A DNA stretch of 5,299 nucleotides from Caldilineae bacterium (GTDB lineage Bacteria > Chloroflexota > Anaerolineae > J102): positions 1-5,299 of the forward strand of contig RFJM01000165.1 in NCBI GenBank assembly GCA_003694905.1. The letters run 5' to 3'. This document shows, one piece after another, positions 1 through 5,299 of this stretch. The notes beneath the pieces were generated by a model. The model worked only from the letters and a program-made list of their open reading frames with translations, had not been told where the DNA came from and searched no databases. The translations under genes and the position numbers were made by a program. Each line of letters begins with the position of its first letter. Position 1 is the stretch's first letter.

Positions 1-19
1 CTTCTCGGGCAGAGCTGGA

Positions 20-45
20 TGTGGGACAGGCTTTCCAGCCTGTCC
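20..45. repeat. Intergenic palindromic repeat, copy 1
   Basis: A TGTG lead is followed by a perfect 9-bp inverted repeat: arm GGACAGGCT (24-32), loop TTCC (33-36), arm AGCCTGTCC (37-45). A second copy lies at 5174-5199 in the same orientation. The 26-nt units differ at only two positions, and these two positions pair with each other (A28/T41 here, G5182/C5195 there). That is the signature of a conserved stem. Read from the minus strand the loop is GGAA, which fits the GNRA tetraloop class. No T-run follows, so it is not a standard intrinsic terminator. It is best called a dispersed intergenic hairpin repeat of unknown role. Confidence 0.75.
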
Positions 46-122
46 GGATGCCGGCCCACGCAGCACGGCTTGGCAAGCTGATGCGGTGAGGGGTATCCGG
101 TCGGGTCGGGCCGCCTCTTTTT

Positions 123-143
123 CCGGGGGGCGCTGCCCCCCGG
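123..143. repeat. Strong GC hairpin (perfect 9-bp stem)
   Basis: Arms CCGGGGGGC (123-131) and GCCCCCCGG (135-143) pair perfectly around a GCT loop. A T-run (118-122) lies before the hairpin on the + strand, and GCC-rich sequence follows it. Read on the minus strand the hairpin is followed by A residues. Neither direction therefore gives the hairpin-then-U-run order of an intrinsic terminator. It may be a dispersed GC-rich palindrome or a Rho-type/RNA-stabilising structure. Its role is unknown. Confidence 0.6.
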
Positions 144-183
144 CCGCCGCCAAGTTGAAACGCGCACGGGTCCGGGATATGCT

Positions 184-212
184 TGGAGCTGGCACAGATG
201 TTCGTCTATAAT
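184..212 (+). promoter_or_regulatory. Putative sigma-70-type promoter for ruvB
   Basis: A perfect TATAAT sits at 207-212. Exactly 17 bp upstream is TTGGAG at 184-189, which keeps the TTG of the -35 consensus TTGACA but matches only three of six bases. The expected start of transcription is near 219-220. That gives a leader of roughly 117 nt to the preferred ruvB start at 337. The site lies in an AT-richer patch inside GC-rich sequence, directly ahead of the four-gene + strand run, so it probably drives ruvB and perhaps the genes after it. Confidence 0.5.
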
Positions 213-336
213 AGATTGAATCCTCTCAAGACACGTGTTCGACCCCCTTTGCCGGCAGCGTACCGGGGAGATCGAACTAGGCCAGGGTCGTTGTGGTATG
301 AACGACGACCGGGTCGCACACGCATTTCGGAAGACT

Positions 337-1386
<1,050 letters not shown>

Positions 1387-1388
1387 CT

Positions 1389-2105
1389 ATGTCCCGCCCG
1401 CGCATCGGTTTCACCTCACGCGAGAAGGATGCCGGCTACTTCCATCGCTGGCAACGCGACTACTGGTTTTGCATCCTGCTGGCCGGTGGCGAACCCGTGC
1501 GCCTCTATCCCGAGATCGTGCCCGATGCCGGTGCCGTACTCGACAAACTGGACGGGCTCATCCTCACCGGTGGTGGGGATGTGGATCCGGAACACTATGG
1601 CCACGCACTCAACGGCACGGTCGCCCATTCTATCTATCCAGAACGGGATCGCATGGAACTGGCTTTGGTTCAAGCCGCCATCGAGCGCGAAATGCCGCTG
1701 TTCGGTATCTGTCGGGGTATTCAGGTACTCAATGTAGCCCTGGGCGGAACACTGACCCAACATGTGCAGAACCACGCAGCCAAAATCAACAGCTTCGACG
1801 GCTCGCGCCCCCATCTCGTCAACGTGCGCGCACCGAGTCTCCTCTACGAGATCTTGCAGACACGCTCGGCGACCGTGAACTCCTACCATCACCAGGCAGT
1901 ATGCAGCGCCGACCTGGCTCCCCCGTTGCTGGCCACGGCCATCGCACCCGATGGTGTGATCGAAGCAGTCGAACATGTCACGCACCCCTGGCTACTGGGC
2001 GTCCAGTGGCACCCCGAACGGTTGTATGAATTGGGTGAAGAGCACCGCCGCCTGTTCGAAACCTTTGTCGACGCGGCCGACCACTACCGGCGAGGCAGAC
2101 TGTGA
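1389..2105 (+). CDS. Class I glutamine amidotransferase-like hydrolase (peptidase C26, PuuD-like)
   Basis: This 238-aa protein belongs to the gamma-glutamyl hydrolase / gamma-glutamyl-GABA hydrolase branch of the class I glutamine amidotransferase fold and probably acts in the cytoplasm. Visible signatures are DGLILTGGGDVDP (55-67), the nucleophile elbow GICRG with Cys108, VNSYHHQAV (163-171), and GVQWHPE with His208 and Glu210, completing the Cys-His-Glu triad. RDRMELALV (86-94) also matches the PuuD group. No synthase domain is attached, so a stand-alone hydrolase of a gamma-glutamyl amide is likely. The substrate cannot be read from sequence: gamma-glutamyl-GABA is one option, but no polyamine genes are nearby. 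The ATG lies 2 nt after the ruvB stop with no clear Shine-Dalgarno site, so translation probably couples to ruvB. Its position between ruvB and queA is unusual. Confidence 0.9.
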   Translation: MSRPRIGFTSREKDAGYFHRWQRDYWFCILLAGGEPVRLYPEIVPDAGAVLDKLDGLILTGGGDVDPEHYGHALNGTVAHSIYPERDRMELALVQAAIEREMPLFGICRGIQVLNVALGGTLTQHVQNHAAKINSFDGSRPHLVNVRAPSLLYEILQTRSATVNSYHHQAVCSADLAPPLLATAIAPDGVIEAVEHVTHPWLLGVQWHPERLYELGEEHRRLFETFVDAADHYRRGRL

Positions 2106-2140
2106 TAGTACCCCGCCATGATTCCCGATCTGCGATTACC

Positions 2141-2188
2141 GCGGGCGCGGGGCTACCGATTTCCTACCCCGGCCGGGCCCTCGCCCGC
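2141..2188 (+). other. Intergenic stem-loop between the C26 hydrolase gene and queA
   Basis: The 106-nt gap before queA can fold: 2141-2151 (GCGGGCGCGGG) pairs with 2178-2188 (CCCTCGCCCGC) in an 11-position stem with one C/U mismatch. The 26-nt loop ends in a perfect palindrome CCCGGCCGGG (2168-2177). No U-run follows, so it is not a standard terminator. It might be an mRNA processing or stability element, a pause site, or simply GC-rich sequence. I see no preQ1 riboswitch hallmark in it, nor a promoter I would defend. Confidence 0.4.
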
Positions 2189-2211
2189 ATCCTGGCATCC
2201 TGATACCGACC

Positions 2212-3324
2212 ATGTCCTCCCACCCCACCCTGGTTTCCTCTCCCTCCCGGCTGCGCACCGCGGATTTCGACTACGAGCTTCCGCAAGAGCTCATTGCGCA
2301 GACGCCCATCGAACCGCGCGATCACGCCCGCATGTTGGTGCTGAACCGGGCGGATGGAGCCATCTCCCATCAACACATCTATGACCTCCCCCACTATCTG
2401 CGCGCAGGAGACCTGCTGGTGCTCAACGATACGCGGGTCATCCCGGCACGGCTGGTGGGCCGCAAGGATACAGGCGGTCGCGTCGAAGTATTCCTGCTCA
2501 AGCGTCTGGCCGATGGTACCTGGGAGGCGCTGGTACGAGGCAGACACCTGACCGAAGGCAAGAAGATACACATCACCGGTCCGCAGGACCAGGCCATCAC
2601 GGCCACTATCGAAGCAGTCGGGGAAGGCCCGTTGCGCACCGTTTCCTTCCACCCGGCCATCGACGACATCCTGCCCGAAGTGGGTCAGATTCCTCTGCCA
2701 CCCTACATCCACACACCGCTTGCAGACCCAGAGCGATATCAAACCATTTTCAGCAGGCACGAGGGCTCGGTGGCAGCGCCTACCGCGGGCCTGCATTTTA
2801 CGCCGGAGCTGATGTTGCAACTGCGGCAACTGGGTGTAAGATTTGCCTATGTCACCTTGCATGTGGGTCTCGATACCTTTCGGCCTGTGCGCGAAGAAGA
2901 CCCGGCCCAGCATCGCATGCACCGCGAGTGGCTCTCGATTCCACCCGAGACGGCGCGGGCCGTCAACGAAACCCGTTTGCAGGGCAATCGTATCGTCGCC
3001 GTCGGCACCACCGTCGTTCGCGCCCTGGAGACCGCAGCCAAGATCGCGCTGGGTCTCGCTCCGTGCGATCCGGCCCCTGCCGGTCTGGCCTGTGGCTGGC
3101 AGACCATCGCGGCCTGGACCGGCGAGACCGACCTCTACATCTTGCCCGGACATCACTTTCGCGCCGTCGATGTACTACTCACCAACTTCCATCTCCCGCG
3201 TTCCACGCTGTTGATGCTGGTCTCCGCCTTTGCCGGCAAGGCCAACATCGATCGTGCCTACGCCGAAGCCATCGCCCGGCGTTATCGTTTCTTCTCCTTC
3301 GGCGATGCCATGCTGATCCTCTAG
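2212..3324 (+). CDS. queA: tRNA preQ1(34) S-adenosylmethionine ribosyltransferase-isomerase QueA
   Basis: QueA moves the ribosyl part of S-adenosylmethionine onto preQ1 at the wobble position 34 of tRNAs with GUN anticodons (Tyr, His, Asn, Asp), giving epoxyqueuosine, the next-to-last step to queuosine. The 370-aa protein carries family blocks along its whole length: FDYELPQELIAQTP (19-32), LVLNDTRVIPARL (69-81), GQIPLPPYI (158-166), GSVAAPTAGLHFT (185-197), LHVGLDTFRPV (216-226), HRMHREW (234-240), VGTTVVRALE (264-273), GETDLYILPG (304-313), TNFHLPRSTLLMLVSAF (324-340) and YRFFSFGDAMLI (358-369). The segment at about 275-303 (GLAPCDPAPAGLACGW region) looks roughly 15 residues longer than I recall for the E. 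coli enzyme. About 14 residues precede the usual N-terminal block, so a later non-ATG start is possible. The ATG at 2212 has no visible Shine-Dalgarno site. No tgt or queG is in view. Confidence 0.97.
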   Translation: MSSHPTLVSSPSRLRTADFDYELPQELIAQTPIEPRDHARMLVLNRADGAISHQHIYDLPHYLRAGDLLVLNDTRVIPARLVGRKDTGGRVEVFLLKRLADGTWEALVRGRHLTEGKKIHITGPQDQAITATIEAVGEGPLRTVSFHPAIDDILPEVGQIPLPPYIHTPLADPERYQTIFSRHEGSVAAPTAGLHFTPELMLQLRQLGVRFAYVTLHVGLDTFRPVREEDPAQHRMHREWLSIPPETARAVNETRLQGNRIVAVGTTVVRALETAAKIALGLAPCDPAPAGLACGWQTIAAWTGETDLYILPGHHFRAVDVLLTNFHLPRSTLLMLVSAFAGKANIDRAYAEAIARRYRFFSFGDAMLIL

Positions 3325-3352
3325 CCGTTTTCCCACCCCTTGCCCTTCGTCT

Positions 3353-4315
3353 ATGAGTGAGCAGACAATGACTCAGTCTCGACCGGTACTCTCCATCGTG
3401 GCGCCCGTCTACAACGAGGAAGCCATCTTGCCGGAACTTTACCGACGGGTGGCTGCCACGCTGGACGCGATCGGCGAGCCCTGGGAACTGGTGCTCGTCA
3501 ACGATGGCAGCTATGACAATTCCCTGGCCATCATGAAGGAGCTCCATGCCCGGGACCCGCGCGTGCGCATCGTCAGTTTCTCGCGCAATTTCGGGCATCA
3601 GATCGCCATCACCGCCGGCACCGACTACGCTCAGGGCGATGCCGTGGTCATCATCGACGCCGACTTGCAGGATCCCCCAGGCGTCATTGCCGAAATGGTA
3701 GAGAAATGGCGTGAGGGCTACGAGGTCGTCTACGCAGTGCGCAAGCAACGCAAGGGCGAAACCTGGTTCAAGCTGGTTACCGCCCAGCTCTTCTATCGCC
3801 TGATCAACCGCATTACCGGCGTCGACATTCCCCTGGATACGGGAGACTTCCGGCTAATGGACCGAAAGGTAGTAGATGCCCTGCGTAGCATGCGTGAACA
3901 TCATCGCTTCATGCGGGGGCTGTCGATCTGGGTCGGCTTCAAGCAAACGGGGGTGGAGTATGTCCGGGAAGAACGCTTCGCGGGTGAGACCAAATACCCC
4001 CTGAGCAAGATGCTACGCTTTGCCCTTGACGGTATCACCTCATTTTCCTACCTGCCTCTTCAGCTCGCGACCTATATGGGCTTTATCATCGCCGGGCTGA
4101 GCATCCTGGGCATCATCCTCACGGTAATTCTCCGTCTTTCGGGCAGTCAGGCATTTTACGGCCAGGCCTCTACCCTGGTGATGGTGATGTTCCTGGGCGG
4201 CATCCAGCTCATTTCGCTGGGAATCATCGGCGAATACCTGGGGCGTATCTACGAAGAGGTCAAACAACGGCCGCTCTACATCGTCAAAGAAGCCATCGGT
4301 TTCGACCAGGACTAG
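3353..4315 (+). CDS. GT2 family glycosyltransferase, polyprenyl-phosphate sugar transferase type (GtrB/ArnC/DPM1-like)
   Basis: This 320-aa protein has a cytoplasmic GT-A domain and two C-terminal membrane helices. APVYNE (17-22) and VNDGS (49-53) form the nucleotide-sugar site, DADLQDPP (102-109) holds the metal-binding Asp-x-Asp, and GDFRLMDR (164-171) and HHRFMRGL (183-190) are typical of bactoprenol-phosphate sugar transferases. Hydrophobic segments at about 235-260 and 271-294 are membrane helices, followed by the usual GEYLGRIYEEVKQRPLYIV end. Known relatives move glucose, mannose or an aminoarabinose derivative from a nucleotide donor to polyprenyl phosphate, making a lipid-linked donor for envelope glycosylation. 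The sugar here cannot be told. The ATG at 3353 (28 nt after queA) lacks a Shine-Dalgarno site; an in-frame ATG at 3368 is an alternative. No flippase or acceptor glycosyltransferase lies beside it. Its stop overlaps the convergent gene's stop. Confidence 0.93.
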   Translation: MSEQTMTQSRPVLSIVAPVYNEEAILPELYRRVAATLDAIGEPWELVLVNDGSYDNSLAIMKELHARDPRVRIVSFSRNFGHQIAITAGTDYAQGDAVVIIDADLQDPPGVIAEMVEKWREGYEVVYAVRKQRKGETWFKLVTAQLFYRLINRITGVDIPLDTGDFRLMDRKVVDALRSMREHHRFMRGLSIWVGFKQTGVEYVREERFAGETKYPLSKMLRFALDGITSFSYLPLQLATYMGFIIAGLSILGIILTVILRLSGSQAFYGQASTLVMVMFLGGIQLISLGIIGEYLGRIYEEVKQRPLYIVKEAIGFDQD

Positions 4316-4342
4316 GCGAGCTCGGCCGAGGGCCGGCCCCTC
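4312..4342. other. Convergent gene ends sharing CTAG, followed by GC palindromes
   Basis: The glycosyltransferase stop (TAG, 4313-4315) and the DinB-like stop (TAG on the minus strand, 4314-4312) lie inside one palindromic CTAG. Just beyond, within the last codons of the minus-strand gene, are two perfect 10-bp palindromes, CTCGGCCGAG (4321-4330) and GGGCCGGCCC (4330-4339), plus alternative hairpins such as GAGGG (4328-4332) with CCCTC (4338-4342). No T-run follows in either direction, so I do not call an intrinsic terminator. Transcription from each side must run into the other gene or end by another route. Confidence 0.6.
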
Positions 4343-4911
4343 CTCTGAGCGGCTTTCGCCTGCCGCACGATCTCCTTGAGCTGGTCCTGGTGGCCCACTT
4401 CGTGATAGAGCCCGGCCAGCACGCGCACGACACAGTTCTGCGGGCTCTTGTAGGGAGTGTAGGTCATCTCGTAGTGGGGCTTATCGGGCCATGCATTCAG
4501 GTAGGCCAGACGGATACGTCGGCTTTCCTCCAGCCGCTGGCGCACCTGTTCGACCGTGCGGATCTCCTGCCACGGCACTTCGTAACGGTTCCGCCCGCAC
4601 ACCTCCACACCGCGAGCTAGAGTGGCGGCGTGGGCACAACATTCCTCGCTGGAGGCCGTCACATGTGCGACGACATGGCCTAGCGTCCAACCCGCGTGAA
4701 CCATGTTGGGGTCTTGGGCATAGGGGTCATAGGCTTCGGGATCCACCGGTACGAAGGTAACGACCGAATCATCGATGTCGTCCAGCAGGGCCAGCATGTC
4801 GTCAATGATCTCGTTGGTGTATTGGATCAGATGTGGACGGTCGATGCCGCGTTGTCGCGCGTACTCGGCCAGCTTGACCTGGCGACGTTGAACCGGGCCG
4901 AAATCTAGCAT
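4312..4911 (-). CDS. DinB-like metal-dependent four-helix protein
   Basis: The 199-aa product fits the DinB/YfiT-like (DinB_2) fold, a four-helix bundle that usually binds a metal through three histidines. AGWTLGHVVAHVTASSEE (about 73-90) matches the family's second-helix motif W-x-x-x-x-x-x-x-H, with His83 the likely ligand and His79 nearby. YHEVGHQDQLKEI (169-181) gives the paired His170 and His174 of the last helix. It is a little longer than usual, with a basic N-terminal helix and a basic, Arg/Lys-rich C-terminus. Relatives include DNA-damage-induced proteins of unknown function and thiol transferases; no specific reaction can be assigned. The sequence also has Cys91, Cys92, Cys105 and Cys160. 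The start is well supported by AGGAGG 8 nt upstream. It is transcribed against the four-gene run and converges on the glycosyltransferase gene. Confidence 0.85.
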   Translation of the reverse strand: MLDFGPVQRRQVKLAEYARQRGIDRPHLIQYTNEIIDDMLALLDDIDDSVVTFVPVDPEAYDPYAQDPNMVHAGWTLGHVVAHVTASSEECCAHAATLARGVEVCGRNRYEVPWQEIRTVEQVRQRLEESRRIRLAYLNAWPDKPHYEMTYTPYKSPQNCVVRVLAGLYHEVGHQDQLKEIVRQAKAAQRRGRPSAELA

Positions 4912-4919
4912 TTGAATAG

Positions 4920-4925
4920 CCTCCT
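4920..4925 (-). promoter_or_regulatory. Shine-Dalgarno site of the DinB-like gene
   Basis: The minus strand reads AGGAGG with an 8-nt spacer to the ATG at 4911. This is the only near-consensus ribosome binding site in the window and it settles the start of this gene. The four + strand genes show only weak or no such site. Confidence 0.85.
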
Positions 4926-5090
4926 AAAGCACAGAAATCGGGAGTGCGATGGCAGCCTCCAAGAGAAGAGGTCTTTCTGTTGGATGCACCGAAGGGCCCG
5001 AACATTACAGGCATTCAGCTCTGTTTTGGACTTTCCGCTCCCATGGCCAACAAGCGCTGGCCCCTGGCCGCAGGCCTACAGAGGCTACGA

Positions 5091-5105
5091 CCGGCGAGAA
5101 GCCGG
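5091..5105. repeat. Short hairpin with GAGAA loop
   Basis: Arms CCGGC (5091-5095) and GCCGG (5101-5105) pair around the loop GAGAA. The 3' arm opens a 14-nt block, GCCGGCCCGTGCAG (5101-5114), that matches 12 of 14 bases at 50-63 in the left flank (GCCGGCCCACGCAG). The stem is short and GC-rich, so chance is not excluded. Confidence 0.4.
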
Positions 5106-5125
5106 CCCGTGCAGGCTGCGCCAAA

Positions 5126-5143
5126 GGCCGACCTGCGTCGGCC
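5126..5143. repeat. Hairpin with perfect 7-bp stem
   Basis: Arms GGCCGAC (5126-5132) and GTCGGCC (5137-5143) pair perfectly around the loop CTGC. It lies between the hairpin at 5091-5105 and the repeat at 5174-5199, and appears to be part of the same palindrome cluster. Confidence 0.55.
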
Positions 5144-5173
5144 AGATCAACCTCCCTGCGTGTCCTTGCGCCT

Positions 5174-5199
5174 TGTGGGACGGGCTTTCCAGCCCGTCC
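5174..5199. repeat. Intergenic palindromic repeat, copy 2
   Basis: Second copy of the unit at 20-45, same orientation: TGTG lead, arm GGACGGGCT (5178-5186), loop TTCC (5187-5190), arm AGCCCGTCC (5191-5199). The loop and lead are identical to copy 1. The only two changes convert an A-T pair of the stem to G-C. This copy is followed after one base by a further hairpin at 5201-5220, which copy 1 lacks. Confidence 0.75.
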
Positions 5200-5200
5200 A

Positions 5201-5220
5201 GGCAGACTAGAAAGTCTGCC
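5201..5220. repeat. Hairpin adjoining repeat copy 2
   Basis: Arms GGCAGACT (5201-5208) and AGTCTGCC (5213-5220) form a perfect 8-bp stem with loop AGAA (5209-5212). It is one base from the end of repeat copy 2, so the two make a tandem double hairpin of about 43 nt. No T-run follows on the + strand. Confidence 0.7.
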
Positions 5221-5299
5221 CTACAGGAGGATGACTTCCAGTCAGCGGTCACGACCGGGTGCGTTTCAGAATAGGGGCAGCCGGTGCGCCAGGCTGGTA

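Larger units (their letters stand above)
1..183. other. Left non-coding flank with palindromic elements
   Basis: I find no convincing gene here. The stretch is GC-rich and carries several inverted repeats: the 26-nt repeat at 20-45, a small hairpin at 68-78 (arms GCTT and AAGC, loop GGC), and the strong GC hairpin at 123-143. A gene to the left may have ended before the window begins; nothing in the first bases identifies it. The stretch ends at the proposed ruvB promoter. Confidence 0.6.
4926..5299. other. Right non-coding flank with a hairpin cluster
   Basis: I find no credible gene here. Reading frames through the stretch have no family-like composition and simply translate the palindromes. 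The part nearest the DinB-like gene (4926-5040) must hold its promoter. A TGTAAT hexamer on the minus strand (5009-5004) could be a -10, but no convincing -35 sits at the right distance. From 5091 to 5220 there are four hairpins in quick succession, listed separately. The remaining bases to 5299 show nothing I can identify. Confidence 0.6.

Noticed and set aside
123..143. Intrinsic terminator
   Set aside because: The T-run is upstream of the hairpin on the + strand, and As follow it on the minus strand, so neither direction fits.
190..205. A sigma-54-like site (TGGCAC, five bases, then TTCG)
   Set aside because: The -12 element needs TTGC, and the key GC reads CG here. A perfect TATAAT right behind it with a 17-bp spaced TTGGAG is the better explanation.
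2106..2211. preQ1 riboswitch ahead of queA
   Set aside because: I see no A-rich tail pairing or CUAACAAA-like element of the preQ1-I class, and the gap is dominated by a GC stem instead.
2164..3156. A 330-codon minus-strand frame opposite queA
   Set aside because: The whole length is antisense to a well-conserved queA, has no recognisable motif or ribosome binding site, and is explained by codon bias.
5091..5220. CRISPR array
   Set aside because: The hairpins have different sequences and irregular spacing, with no repeated unit separated by constant-length spacers.
4912..5274. A 120-codon + strand frame in the right flank
   Set aside because: It starts with TTG at the DinB-like gene's leader, and its sequence is a translation of the palindromic repeats (for example LSSPSRQTRKSAL from the tandem hairpins). 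There is no family resemblance.

Overview
This window looks like the chromosome of a free-living, moderately GC-rich bacterium. Protein style (a RuvB reading GATTRLALLTAPLRARFG, a QueA with an enlarged loop, weak or absent Shine-Dalgarno sites) and the hairpin-type intergenic repeats suggest a Chloroflexota-like lineage. That placement is inference from memory of family style, not a search result, and should be held loosely.

Layout. Positions 1-336 are a non-coding left flank with a 26-nt palindromic repeat (20-45), a strong GC hairpin (123-143) and a credible sigma-70-type promoter (TTGGAG, 17-bp spacer, TATAAT; 184-212). Four genes then run on the + strand: ruvB (337-1386), a class I glutamine amidotransferase-like C26 hydrolase (1389-2105), queA (2212-3324) and a membrane-anchored GT2 glycosyltransferase of the GtrB/ArnC/DPM1 type (3353-4315). 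Gaps are 2, 106 and 28 nt, so one transcription unit is plausible, with a possible break or processing structure in the 106-nt gap. A DinB-like metal-binding four-helix protein (4312-4911, minus strand) meets the glycosyltransferase tail to tail; their stop codons share the tetranucleotide CTAG. Positions 4912-5299 form a non-coding right flank with four hairpins in about 130 nt, one of them a second copy of the left-flank repeat.

How the genes relate. RuvB (Holliday-junction branch migration) and QueA (queuosine tRNA modification) are neighbours in many bacteria; here that pairing is kept but split by a gamma-glutamyl-type hydrolase. The glycosyltransferase probably charges a polyprenyl-phosphate carrier for cell-envelope glycosylation and has no obvious functional link to its neighbours. 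The DinB-like protein is a separate unit with its own strong ribosome binding site.

I see no mobile element, CRISPR array, tRNA or rRNA, and nothing that amounts to a new multi-gene system. The best leads are: the two repeat copies that differ only by a compensatory base-pair change, the right-flank hairpin cluster, a QASLF sliding-clamp-like motif in the RuvB C-terminal tail, and the CTAG-sharing convergent gene ends.
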